This document shows positions 35,347-47,055 of a stretch of DNA of 64,000 bases, in pieces. The position numbers and the translations under genes are program-made. The notes beneath the pieces were generated by a model that did no database searches, was not told where the DNA came from, and saw only the letters and a program-made list of their open reading frames with translations. Positions within the stretch are counted from its first letter, which is position 1, and each line of letters begins with the position of its first letter. The DNA comes from Emergomyces orientalis (lineage: Eukaryota > Ascomycota > Eurotiomycetes > Onygenales > Ajellomycetaceae): contig MOWL01000088.1 in the NCBI GenBank assembly GCA_002110485.1, positions 1,178,001 through 1,242,000 of the forward strand. The letters run 5' to 3'.

Positions 35347-38300
35347 ATGACTCGGGGTGATGAAACCCTTCTCGCCGTAGCTGGCATCCTGCAGGGTCTT
35401 GCGAAGGATGTCCCCAACTCCGCATCGTTGCCCTTCAACGGCTACAAGACAAACAACTCCACCAACGGCGATGTGGCGAAAATAAAATTGCCAGGCGAAG
35501 ACAGCGATGGAAAGGCAGTCTTGGAACGCGAGTTGGAGGACTTGATCCGTAGGATCGGTGCCATGCAATCTTTTGTGGTTAGTTACCTTCGAATTCCCCC
35601 TAATATTTCCTGCGAGAAGCCTTTTTTATTTCCATATTTGTCGGGACTGGATCTCTAGTATATTGTCGTTCCTCTTTTTGCTGGACAAAAAGTACAATTT
35701 TCATCATCCTGACCAACCTTCAATAGCCTCCATCTCGACGATCCACCCGCGCAGCGAACTTTTCCAGTGGGCAAGACACTGATTCCCAAGCTTCCCCCAA
35801 ACCCTTACCTGAATCCGACGTAAACTATGAAGACGATATACATTTCCTACAGAACCGAGTTCAACTACAAGCACAAGAAATACAATTACAGAAAGATGTA
35901 ATTTCCAGGGTTCGTGAGGAACTCAAACAACAGGAAGAAAATACAGAGAAAGCCCTGGGGAAGGTGAAAAAGGAAGACGTTGGTATACTAGAGCGGGAGC
36001 TACGCAAACACCAGCAAGCCAACGAGGCTTTCCAAAAGGCGTTACGAGAAATTGGTGGGATCATCACACAAGTTGCCAATGGAGATTTGTCCATGAAAGT
36101 ACAGATACATCCATTGGAAATGGACCCCGAAATCACGACTTTCAAGCGCACTATAAATACTATGATGGATCAGCTCCAAGTTTTCGGAAGTGAAGTGTCA
36201 AGAGTGGCCCGGGAGGTCGGAACTGAAGGTATCCTTGGTGGACAAGCTCAGATCACAGGAGTTCATGGTATCTGGAAAGAACTTACCGAAAATGTGAATA
36301 TTATGGCCAAGAACCTTACGGATCAAGTCCGAGAAATCGCAACTGTCACGACGGCCGTCGCCCATGGTGACCTCAGCCAGAAGATCGAAAGTAGAGCCAA
36401 GGGTGAAATCTTGGAGCTTCAGCAGACGATCAATACCATGGTGGATCAACTTCGTACATTTGCAACTGAAGTCACGCGGGTCGCCCGAGACGTAGGCACT
36501 GAAGGTGTACTAGGTGGACAAGCTCAGATCGACGGAGTCCAAGGAATGTGGAATGAACTTACCGTTAATGTCAACGCCATGGCTGAAAATCTCACCACCC
36601 AAGTCCGTGATATCGCAACGGTAACGACTGCCGTTGCCAAGGGCGATCTTACACAAAAAGTCCAGGCCAACTGCAAGGGTGAAATTCTTGCTTTGAAAAC
36701 CATCATCAATTCCATGGTTGACCAACTGAAGCAATTCGCGCAAGAGGTCACGAAAATCGCCAAGGAAGTCGGAACAGATGGTGTGCTTGGTGGCCAGGCT
36801 ACTGTCCATGATGTTGAAGGAACATGGAAAGACCTCACTGAAAATGTCAACGGCATGGCCATGAATCTTACTACTCAGGTCCGAGAGATTGCTGATGTTA
36901 CCACTGCCGTCGCGAAAGGCGATTTGACAAAGAAAGTCACTGCAGATGTGAAAGGAGAAATACTAGATTTGAAAAACACCATTAACGGAATGGTGGATAG
37001 ACTGAACACCTTCGCTTTTGAGGTCAGCAAAGTGGCGCGAGAAGTCGGCACAGATGGTACTCTTGGTGGTCAGGCAAAGGTTGATAACGTGGAGGGTAAA
37101 TGGAAGGATTTGACCGATAATGTCAACACCATGGCTCAAAATTTGACGTCCCAGGTGCGAGGGATATCCGACGTCACTCAGGCTATTGCCAAGGGTGAAC
37201 TTGCGAAGAAGATCGAGGTTCACGCTCAAGGTGAGATACTCACCTTGAAAGTGACGATCAATAACATGGTGGACCGCCTTGCCAACTTTGCCCACGAGCT
37301 CAAACGAGTGGCACGCGATGTCGGAGTCGACGGAAAGATGGGTGGCCAAGCCAATGTTGAAGGAATCGCTGGTAGATGGAAAGAAATCACCGAGGACGTT
37401 AACACCATGGCTGAAAACTTGACATCCCAAGTGCGCGCTTTCGGAGAGATTACTGACGCAGCCACCGACGGTGATTTCACCAAACTCATCACCGTGAATG
37501 CTTCGGGCGAGATGGACGAGCTTAAGCGGAAGATCAACAAGATGGTTTCGAATCTCCGAGACAGTATTCAGCGAAATACTGCTGCCAGAGAAGCAGCAGA
37601 ACTTGCCAACCGTACCAAGTCCGAGTTCCTTGCAAACATGAGTCACGAAATCCGAACCCCGATGAACGGTATCATAGGCATGACACAGCTCACACTAGAT
37701 ACCGACGACCTTAAACCATACCCACGAGAAATGTTGAATGTGGTACACAGCTTAGCCAACAGCTTATTGACGATAATCGACGACATTCTCGATATTTCGA
37801 AAATTGAAGCGAACCGCATGGTCATTGAAAAGATCCCATTTAGCATGAGAGGCACTGTATTCAATGCGCTTAAAACTTTAGCTGTGAAGGCAAACGAGAA
37901 ATTCTTGAGCCTTGCATACCAAGTGGATAGCTCTGTTCCCGACTACGTCACTGGCGATCCATTCAGATTACGCCAAATTATCCTGAATTTGGTTGGGAAC
38001 GCTATCAAATTTACGGAACATGGGGAGGTCAAACTTGCTATCAGCAGATCCGAGAGAGAACAATGTAAAGCTAATGAATATGCTTTCGAATTCGCCGTTT
38101 CTGACACTGGAATCGGAATTGAGGAAGACAAGTTGGATCTGATTTTCGACACCTTCCAGCAAGCTGACGGGTCGACGACCAGGAAGTTCGGAGGAACCGG
38201 TCTAGGATTATCAATCTCCAAGCGATTAGTAAACCTCATGGGTGGTGATGTTTGGGTTACCTCTGAATATGGCCTCGGAAGTAGTTTCCACTTCACCTGT

Positions 38301-39362
38301 GTTGTGGAACTGGCAGACCAGTCTATCAGCATGATTAGCGCATCCCTCTTGCCCTACAAGAACCACCGTGTCTTGTTCATCGACAAAGGCCAGACCGGTG
38401 GCCACGCAGAGCAAATTACCGATATGCTCAAGCAGCTTGACTTAGAGCCCCTTGTCGTGAAGGATGAATCACAAGTACCCCCGCCAGAGATTCAAGACCC
38501 CACAGGCAAGGATTCCGGACATGCTTACGACGTTATAATCGTCGACTCCGTCGACACCGCACAGTGTCTACGCACGTACGATGAGTTTAAGTACATACCT
38601 ATCGTACTATTATGCCCTGTCGTTTCTGTCAGCCTGAAGTCAGCATTGGATCTGGGCATCACATCCTACATGACGACGCCTTGTCAGCCTATCGATTTAG
38701 GTAATGGCATGTTACCTGCTCTTGAGGGTCGTTCCACACCCATAACTACGGACCACACAAGATCGTTCGACATTCTTTTGGCCGAGGATAACGATGTGAA
38801 CCAGAGAGTTGCCGTCAAGATACTAGAGAAATGCAACCATGGTGTGACCGTTGTCAGTAATGGCCTCCAAGCAGTGGAAGCTGTCAAGAAACGCAGATAC
38901 GATGTCATTTTGATGGACGTCCAAATGCCTGTTATGGGTGGATTTGAAGCTACGGGCAAAATCCGAGAATATGAAAAAAATCATGGACTATCACGGACAC
39001 CCATTATAGCTCTGACCGCACATGCAATGCTCGGTGACCGGGAGAAATGTATCCAGGCCCAGATGGACGAATACCTGGCTAAGCCTTTGAAACAGAACCA
39101 GATGATACAAACGATCTTGAAGTGCGCAACCCTTGGTGGATCCCTGTTGGAAAAGAGCAAAGAACCAAGAATGTCGAGCAGCGGTGAGCCCCCTCACCAT
39201 GTCTCCAATAGCAATGGAATGCAATCACCAGACCCAAAGAATCAACGACCGACGATGGACGGTCGAGCTATGACGGCATCTGGTGGTCCGAACCCGAATC
39301 AAAAATCCGACGTAGTGAGTACAGTTTACTCTCGTTCGGCCGGTTCATGGACTAAGGATTAG
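35347..39362 (+). CDS. NIK1: Group III hybrid histidine kinase (NIK1/Os-1/DRK1 type)
   Basis: Cytosolic sensor kinase upstream of the HOG MAP-kinase pathway. It is needed for osmotic adaptation and is the target of phenylpyrrole and dicarboximide fungicides; the Blastomyces and Histoplasma orthologue DRK1 controls dimorphism. Two exons (35347-35577, 35727-39362) give 1288 aa. After an N-terminal coiled-coil-like region come six HAMP-type units of about 92 residues (about 190-690), each with a GDL or GEL turn and a GGQA motif. Next are HisKA with NMSHEIRTPMNGI (phospho-accepting His717), HATPase with the N box NLVGNAIKFTEHG and the G boxes SDTGIGI and GGTGLGLSI, and a receiver domain with LLAEDNDVNQ, the phospho-accepting Asp1141 in ILMDVQMPVMGG and the lysine in EYLAKPL. 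All catalytic residues are present. The tail is Ser/Pro/Asn-rich. Confidence 0.97.
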
Positions 39363-41329
39363 AAGCAGCATCTCCTTCGATCGCAGACCGGTTAAGCCAC
39401 TCTCTCCCTGATTTTCAGGGCAGGACATCCCCTTCTCCTTTAATTATGATTTTCTCTAATTATTTATTTTTTTGATTTCTGTTTGCTGGTGTAAGACGGT
39501 TATGGCCTCATTTTTGCATATATTATTTGGTCTCTTTTATTTCCTAGTTATATCTCGCTTTTTCTTCCCATCGCCTTCGAATTATCGCGTTTCGTTTTTG
39601 TTGTTTGTTAATTGTCTTTTTTTTTCCTTTTTGGTTTACCTTTCCTAATATGTCGTTGATATTTGTTCATTCCATCTCCTACTTTTTTATCTGCCGTATG
39701 ACGCCTTCTTCCCGCGTTTCTAATGAATTCACCCTGTTTTAAACCCTTATATACTTCCTTTTAACTTATCTTTGGCGTAAGGCGTGTCTGGTGCCTTTGG
39801 CGGGTTAACATACCCCAATTTCGGCCTGGAAAAACCAAGACGACCTGGCGGAGTGGAATAGTTGCGATGTTTCTTCCCCGTTTTCCCCCCCTTTCTCGTT
39901 CTTGATTTTGTGTATAGGTGTTTTTGTATCTAAAGAGGAACAGGCAGCAACGTGTATCTCACGCCTAGTTTCTGCGCACTTTTTTTGTTTTTGATTTTTT
40001 TATTACTTTAAATTTTCTGTTTCTTTTTTTTTTTTTTTTCTTTCCCCTCTTTTCCCACTCTATCCATTTTATGACCTGAGAACACACTCGTTAATGCTAT
40101 TAAACTATTTCTGCCACGGATTTTTCATCATTGCATCATTCGAATGACGCTGTTTTTAGGTGAAATATTTATGTGGTATTTTTTGCGTGTTGTGTTCGGT
40201 AGCGCTATTCTTTTATCAAATAGCATTTTCTTCTTCTTCTGGGTTTCTTTGGCGGAGCAGAAAATCTGTTTGCTGATGTTGTTTTTGGATTTGATAATCG
40301 ATGGATCCAAGCCGTGATAACGACAATGGTCATGATGATAATGATGATATTGATATCGGGTATCCGTTTCTGTTAGTCGTGTCTGGAGGTAAAGGCGGCA
40401 TCGCTGTGAAGTGGCTTGTATTTGTATTCACGCCGCATACTTGCGTGCTTACCAGAATTCTGTAAAAAGCCCCTATTTTTTTCTACAAATCTGCGTTCGA
40501 TCGGATGAATTGCTGTCGTTGAGTTTTCATCCAGACAGTGGAGGACAGAGTGAGCCCTGCTCGCCAGCAGTTCTTTCAGTGGATGGTCTGTATGGGGTCT
40601 AAAGCATGTGTCCTGGAAAAAGAAAAAAATGTTTCAGCTATTTATAAAAAGAGTTTCAAATTTCAATCGCGACGGTTTCTTCATTTCAATATGCAGTTTA
40701 TTCGACTGCCTGATGTTTCGTGCTTCTGAGAGACATATTTAACAGCAGTGATCCTATAGCCGATAGCTGTTAATTGGGGCTTAAAAGAGCCCAATATAAC
40801 CCCTCAGTCTAATCAAGAAGCTCACCACGTATTCTGGTGTGTCTCAGACAGCTTGATGAATCCTGGCTAATCAGCATCTCGCGTCTTGCTTGCAAAACGC
40901 CGAATTGCCGCCAGCCGAACAGCTCATCTGAAACGGACTTCAACATGCCTGTCTTGATGGAGCTTGATCAGCGTTATTTATCCGGCAGCCTGGGATTTTT
41001 GATTTCGAGGTTAATAACAGCGATGTCAGGCGGGCACGGCAGTATCTGAATATATTGCATGGTTGTCTATTATTAGAATCAGAAGCACGATAGTATCGGT
41101 TTGTTTTTACCTGCTTGGATGAGGTTCAGGAGGTCAATCGCCATAGGCATCAAAAGTTCCCGTTCTTCGCGTTAGATGAATCTATCTAACTTTGCTTCTG
41201 CTGGGTTGTTTTAATGCCCTCAAAGATCCCCAAGGATCCTTGATTCACGGACTCACATATTTTTCGATCTCATTTTCAACTGTCGTTTATTCAAAAGACT
41301 TGCAATTCGTCTCACCCAGCATCAAATCA
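39363..41329. other. Trailer of the kinase and upstream region of the 2EXR gene
   Basis: Both flanking genes are on the plus strand. The first 700 bases are T-rich, with a run of T residues at about 40027-40041, as expected for a long 3' untranslated region. No gene was recognised. Confidence 0.5.
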
Positions 41330-42145
41330 ATGTTGACCTTCATAAAATCGGTTCACGGCTTCTTGAGAAAGAGCCCAGCGCCCAATCCCGAACCCAAGGC
41401 TGAACAGGAATCCTATTTCCTCACCCGGCTACCCCCTGAGATCCGCATACTAATATACAAACTCATTTTCGGCCGCGACACAATCCACCTTCTGCATAAT
41501 AAGGGCCAAGTCAGTCATATCCGCATACCTATACGAAGCAGAATTAGGTCAAACGAGTTAAATTTTATATACGCTCCATACTCGGTGGAAAAGCCCCAAA
41601 TCTCCAGCCTCCTCTTAACATGTCGCCAAATTCACAAGGAAGCCGGTCCACTCTTCTACTCCACCCCTGTCTTCCGAGTCTCGCTGCAGGAGACGTGGAA
41701 CCTATTCGCCAAGCTCATTGGGCCGGAGAATCTGTCGCATGTTAGATCTCTCCGGGCTCCCGCCAACCTACAGGCACAGAGTTCTTTCGGAGCCGCTTCT
41801 GGCAATCGTAGCCAACCAAAAGCGGGACCAATGCTGTGGGCCTCGGCGGAGGGTAGCTACAAGGACGAGGAGAGAAAAGCCTACGATGAATTCTGCGACA
41901 TACTGGCAACCAAAATGTACGGTCTCAAGGACCTGATGCTTGTGTTGGTGTCCCTGCCTGAGGGCCAGGCCCGGTTGTTGGAGGCGGAGTGGCATGGTCC
42001 ATTCCAAAGGCTGAGAGGACTACAGAAATTTTCATTTGAGATACGGAATGAGACCGATGCGGAGGCGGAGGATACAAAGGTGTTGGTTAAGTTTCTGGGG
42101 GAGGCGGTTTGTAAGAAGAGAGATGAGGATATTGTTCACTTATAA
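41330..42145 (+). CDS. 2EXR-domain protein of unknown function
   Basis: An uncharacterised fungal protein of 271 aa in a single exon. The start was set at 41330 because it is the first ATG in the frame; the open frame extends 46 codons upstream without one. The 2EXR pattern is clear: FLTRLPPEIRILIYKLIFG at about residues 30-50 and LLLTCRQIHKEAGPLFYST at about 95-115. These F-box-like segments are common in large fungal families without known function. The C-terminal half is not recognised. No neighbour suggests a role. Confidence 0.75.
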   Translation: MLTFIKSVHGFLRKSPAPNPEPKAEQESYFLTRLPPEIRILIYKLIFGRDTIHLLHNKGQVSHIRIPIRSRIRSNELNFIYAPYSVEKPQISSLLLTCRQIHKEAGPLFYSTPVFRVSLQETWNLFAKLIGPENLSHVRSLRAPANLQAQSSFGAASGNRSQPKAGPMLWASAEGSYKDEERKAYDEFCDILATKMYGLKDLMLVLVSLPEGQARLLEAEWHGPFQRLRGLQKFSFEIRNETDAEAEDTKVLVKFLGEAVCKKRDEDIVHL

Positions 42146-42867
42146 GGTGGGGAGGAAAGGAGGAAACCGGGGGGAAGGGGTTTATTTCATTTTACCTGTA
42201 AAGGCTGGATCCTTGCTCTCTCCTTCGGTGATCATTTATTTGTTGGAGGTTTCGCATGTTAATGGCTTTTACGTAATTCTCTCGTTTAGCAGGTGTCGTT
42301 TTCGAGTGGACATGGTGTTGGTATTCTATTTTTATATAGATGTACGATGCATATTTACTTGCTTCTAATATAATAAGATCCATAATCTGATAATATACTA
42401 TCCCTTCACAAGAAATGTGGGTTAATGAACACTAACGTTCACCCTAAGAAAATTAACGCCAATTTTGTTATTTTCGTATGCATAAGGAGTGTAGGTGCGT
42501 TGGATAATCATGTACATCATCGGCTCGATCATGGGAGAAAGCCCCTCATCAGAGCAAAAGAAAAAAATTATAAGCCATGAGGGGAGTCGTAAAAGGAAGG
42601 ACAGTCGTCGAAATGCCGCTAATGCTATAGGTAAACAGGAATAATTTGAAAAACGCACTATGAATAATGAAGGTGGGAACAGGTAAATGTAGAATTCGTA
42701 GGTGAAAGGAGGATTGTTGGAAATTAGGGGATATGGTTGATCTGTAGATGAATGAATGCATGGTAACATCAATTTGACATGATTAGACGTGGGAAGAAGA
42801 GATTTGAAGACCGGACAATGGACTTATTTGCCCTCCGTTCGTGCAAAGCTTATCGTTCATCTTTCGA
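42146..42867. other. Convergent intergenic region
   Basis: Separates the 2EXR gene (+) and the proline-rich gene (-). It holds only 3' trailer-like sequence; no gene was seen. Confidence 0.5.
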
Positions 42868-44532
42868 TCAGAAAAAGCCTGCGAACCCAACCTTCCGCTT
42901 TGGAAGATATCCGGTGCCAGTAGGATACGAAGGCGTTGTGGTCGAGTATGGTGGAGGTGTGTTTGTTGAATATGGTGGAGGTGTGTTTGTCGAATATGGT
43001 GGAGGGGTATTTGTTGAATATGGTGGAGGGGTGTTTGTCGAATATGGTGGAGGGGTGTATGTCGAGTATGGTGGAGGTGTGTTTGTTGAATATGGTGGAG
43101 GTGTGTTTGTCGAGTATGGTGGAGGGGTGTATGTCGAATATGGTGGAGGGGTATTTGTCGAGTATGGTGGAGGGGTGTATGTCGAGTATGGTGGAGGGGT
43201 ATTTGTTGAATATGGTGGAGGGGTGTTTGTCGAGTATGGTGGAGGGGTGTATGTCGAGTATGGTGGAGGGGTGTTTGTCGAGTATGGTGGAGGCGTTTTT
43301 GTTCTTGGTGGAATAATGACGGTCTTTGTTCCTCCTCCGATATCAGTATAAGTAATTGTCTCGCAACGATGGCAGTGAGTTGGTGGCGGCTGAGGATGTT
43401 TTGTTGGCGCACTGCAGGCAGGACCACCACACTCGGTGATGGTGACGGTAACAGTAGCAATGATCGGGCAGCCTGGAATGCAATATTGGTAGCCAGGGCA
43501 ATGATAAGGGGGAGGGGAGGGCGGAGGAGGTGGAGGAGAAGCAGTAGTAGGAGGTGGAGGTGGAGGCGGTTCGAGGGTCTTAGTAATAGGGTAGCATGTC
43601 GTTGTGGTCCAGGTAGAAGCGGTTACCCAAGTGCTATAGTAAGTATGACCGCCCCCGGAAGTGATGGTTGTCGAACAGGGGATGAACGTCGTTTTGGTTA
43701 TTGTATCAGTTATAGTGGCAGTGGTAACTGTGTACGAGTTCGTAACAACGGGAGGAGTGATAGAGAATGAATCTGTAACAATGGGAGGCGTAACCGGATA
43801 CGAGTCTGTAACAGAAGGTGAAATTGTGTATGAGGGCGGAACGGAATACGAGTCCGTAATAGTAGGCGGAACTGAGTACGAAGGCGGAACTGAATAAGAG
43901 GGTGGAACAGAGTACGAGGGTGGAACAGAGTACGAGGGTGGAACAGAGTACGAGGGTGGAACAGAGTACGAGGGCGGAACAGAGTAGGAGTCCGTCACCG
44001 ATGGCGGAACTGAGTAAGAGGGCGGTACTGAGTAAGAGGGCGGAACTGAGTACGAATCGGTCACAGAAGGCGGTACTGAGTAAGAGGGTGGAACCGAGTA
44101 CGAATCGGTCACAGAAGGCGGAACTGAGTAAGAGGGCGGTACTGAGTACGAATCCGTCACAGAAGGCGGCACTGAGTACGAGGGCGGAACAGAGTAGGAG
44201 TCCGTCACCGATGGCGGAACAGAGTAAGAGGGCGGTACTGAGTAAGAGGGCGGTACTGAGTAAGAGGGCGGAACTGAGTAAGAGGGCGGAGGAACTGGGT
44301 ACGAGTCCGTAACACTGGGAGGGGGGCCCGGGTATGAGTCCGTAACACTGGGAGGGGGGGCTGGGTACGAGTCCGTAACAGGAGGGGGAGTTGGGTACAG
44401 GTCCGTAACCACAGGAGGCGAGTATGTCGGGACAGGGGGTTCAGAGGCTTCGTACGGAGGGGGGTACTGTCCCGGAAGCGCAAACGCAAATTCAGCGAGG
44501 GCCGCCACGAAAAGCGCCGTGGAAACCTTCAT
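42868..44532 (-). CDS. Secreted proline-rich repeat protein, probably cell-wall
   Basis: A single-exon gene for 554 aa. It begins MKVSTALFVAALAEFAFAL, a standard signal peptide with a likely cleavage before PGQYPPP. Two repeat regions follow. At about residues 70-240, units of PPSYSV and PPSVTDSYSV alternate; at about 410-530, fifteen copies of an eight-residue unit PPPYST(N/Y)T occur. Between them a Thr/Pro-rich stretch carries nine cysteines (for example YHCPGYQYCIPGC), which could form a small disulfide-bonded domain. The C-terminus is basic and aromatic (GYLPKRKVGFAGFF) and has no clear GPI signal. The composition resembles extensin-like and other proline-rich wall proteins. Function is unknown; a wall or surface location is inferred from signal peptide and composition. 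Repeat number is likely to vary between strains. Confidence 0.8.
   Translation of the reverse strand: MKVSTALFVAALAEFAFALPGQYPPPYEASEPPVPTYSPPVVTDLYPTPPPVTDSYPAPPPSVTDSYPGPPPSVTDSYPVPPPSYSVPPSYSVPPSYSVPPSYSVPPSVTDSYSVPPSYSVPPSVTDSYSVPPSYSVPPSVTDSYSVPPSYSVPPSVTDSYSVPPSYSVPPSYSVPPSVTDSYSVPPSYSVPPSYSVPPSYSVPPSYSVPPSYSVPPSYSVPPTITDSYSVPPSYTISPSVTDSYPVTPPIVTDSFSITPPVVTNSYTVTTATITDTITKTTFIPCSTTITSGGGHTYYSTWVTASTWTTTTCYPITKTLEPPPPPPPTTASPPPPPPSPPPYHCPGYQYCIPGCPIIATVTVTITECGGPACSAPTKHPQPPPTHCHRCETITYTDIGGGTKTVIIPPRTKTPPPYSTNTPPPYSTYTPPPYSTNTPPPYSTNTPPPYSTYTPPPYSTNTPPPYSTYTPPPYSTNTPPPYSTNTPPPYSTYTPPPYSTNTPPPYSTNTPPPYSTNTPPPYSTNTPPPYSTTTPSYPTGTGYLPKRKVGFAGFF
42944..43303 (-). repeat. 24-bp tandem repeat, 15 copies
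   Basis: Fifteen in-frame 24-bp units code for PPPYST(N/Y)T. Units differ at a few fixed positions, forming mixed N and Y versions. Both strands stay open through the array: the opposite strand would read as EYGGGVFV repeats. Confidence 0.95.
43800..44300 (-). repeat. Mixed 18-bp and 30-bp coding repeats
   Basis: Alternating units code for PPSYSV (18 bp) and PPSVTDSYSV (30 bp) in the first half of the proline-rich protein. The copies are less uniform than in the other array. Confidence 0.85.
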
Positions 44533-47055
44533 GACGAGAACCAGAGCACTCTGTCAGAGAAATATGGTGAGGGCGAGTAGCAATAAAAAGGGGTAATGAA
44601 AGGGCCTGAAGGGCACGAAAGCGACAGGCAGACAGCTAAGCACTGAAAGCGAGCGGATTTGTTCAAACGAACAAAGTAAAAGTTTTCTTTAAGAAGAAAT
44701 ATTTCTTCAAACGAGTGTAGGCAACTAGGACGTTGACTGGAAGAAGGGGAATATCACTCCCTTTATCAATATTTATATCCGCTCTACGGATGTATCATCA
44801 TGATCAAAATATTGAGATTCTTCTGGTCTCTAAGCCTCAATTGTCCAGCAAATCGACGAAGAATGGGACTAGAATTTCCCGGCTGATCCGATGGATGGCT
44901 ATCCAAAGCCCTCTAGAAGAGACGGAGAGACCTGGCCGTAGAAAATTTCTTTCACCAGGGCCAAAGGGGAAAAGTTAGAGCACAATGATGACGGTGCTGG
45001 CAGCTGATGCAGCCACAAAGCCGACGCACGACTGGTGCAATGGTGGTTGCCCGGCCCCACTGAGGGCTTGAGAAGTCATGTCTACATGGTCAAAGACTTC
45101 TAGTCTGATGTCGCCCAACCGGGCCAGAGAACAACAGCGCATTCGTTCCTAAGTGGAGGTTTGGATATCAAAAGTCTCACAATTAGCGAAGGTGCAGAGA
45201 CATAGATGACTAAAGCGGTCGAGACACTGTAAAATACGACGTAATCAGCAGAACAATTCAATAGAAAAAAAGCTAAACAAAAATACTAGTCGTATTGGCT
45301 AAAAATAAAAGGGTAATATATTGCGCTTGACCCTTTCTGGAATAATATTTATCCACGTGACACGTCTGGCTCCAAACCCAAACCAACCTCCACCTTTCTT
45401 CGCTGATGTCACGGATAAAACGCCATCTGCTTATGCCGGTGTAGCTTCGATTTCGCCCTAGATATGCGCATGGGTTGATGTCCAGATTTGGCCAACATCG
45501 CCATAATTGGCCCGGTTTCACAAAGGAAAAAGCCACAAGTTGCGTCATAGCCATTCACAGCTTCAAAACGCCTCAACAACAACCCGACCCCGCCGATAAT
45601 GCTTGTCCAAACCTAACCACCCAAACTTTCTGAGCTTCTCCCCGATATTTATCAGGCAATGGTTCCAATGGCACTGCGTCAACAGCTATATAATTGGGAT
45701 GAGCAGCGGAGAGTTACAGCCATACCCTCTTTCAACCCCCATACTGTTACTGACGCCCTCAATATTATTGCCTCTTAGGGCGGAAGAAGGTCGACGATTG
45801 CTCTTCGATCTTTTGATTGTGATAGAGGTCCTAGGAAGGAAAGTTCAAGACCAGTATACGAAAATAGTGCTCCGTACTCACGAGAAAACTGACTTGGGCT
45901 GCAGTCGAGTCATATCTGTACCATTATTGGCGGCTTCCAGGCTTTGGTATCCATTCAAGTGCCCGTGGGATGCATAGTTTTATCCGAGAAAAATGGCCAT
46001 GAACGAATTTTTGATGCCACTATTTCATGTAGCCTTGACATGCTCGATCCATGGGATATGTTCCCCCCCCCCACCGAATCTGTCCCCTGAAAACACGCCT
46101 GCCTTTCCCTCTTGAAAAATCCGGCAAATTAGTGTGGCAGGATTTTTTTGCTTTTTGTTGCTTTTTTCGATATTTTTTTTATGTTTTACATCATGGTGGT
46201 ATTAAACCCTGCTTTCATCACCCGTTGCGGAGAACAATTTTATATCTCCCTTCGTGGGTAATGGAGACAATGGGCTCAATCTTCATCAACTCAAACAACT
46301 GACTGTCCTGGACCCGGCCATTGGCTGTGCTGAGACATATCCCAGCGTCTTCACTACCATAAGCCGTGAAGACGAGGATAAGTATATGACAGATTTCGGG
46401 CTTGCCAGATAAACTATACTATGCACACCCCCGCAATTACGGCTTGGCCATCAGTGACTTGATTTTAGGATGGCGTGTTGTCAAGCGCAAATATCTATCG
46501 ATCCTCTGGATACCATACACTTGCATACTCCAAAAGGGCTAGAATTAAACATGTCTCAGTTGATATCCCATACACATTGCAGATGTAGATTTTCCCCGCC
46601 TTCCAACCCTTTTTTTATTATTCTAACAACCAATGTCATACCCGCCTCGACTGCTACTTCTACCACGATATCTAGTGTGCAGCGAGGACACGATGTGCAT
46701 GCAACTACATCTTTACAAATAACTCAGTGTGATTCAAGCCTTGGATGATGACTGCCCAGTGTCTCCAAGATTGCGGAATTTCCTTGTCCCTACTTATCTT
46801 CGGCTTTTCTACGGTATTGAGTGGCGGACGCCGTTGTTCGCTTGACCGAACTCACACAATGGACGTATACCTAATATGTATGTCTTATTAGATTTCATGC
46901 TAATCGTATGCGTCTATTTTTCTGTTGCTGGCATTCGGTCTAATGGTTGATGCCAAAGTTTCTTGCCCTTTTCGTGTTCCGCCTGCCTTGGCATTTTGAT
47001 CTCTCAGCTCATCCTATTGTAAACCACAAGCCTTACTTTCTGCTTATCGAGTGAT
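44533..47055. other. Intergenic region
   Basis: About 2.5 kb between two minus-strand genes, holding the promoter of the proline-rich gene and the trailer of the MFS gene. Several short frames (for example 45603-45977) lack any recognisable motif or splice structure. I see no gene. Confidence 0.5.

Noticed and set aside
42779..43351. Gly-Val-rich repeat protein on the plus strand
   Set aside because: It is the opposite strand of the 24-bp repeat in a gene that has a signal peptide and coherent layout. Kept only as a finding.
45603..46748. Frames of 92-124 codons between the proline-rich and MFS genes
   Set aside because: No domain, no splice structure and codon choice unlike neighbours.
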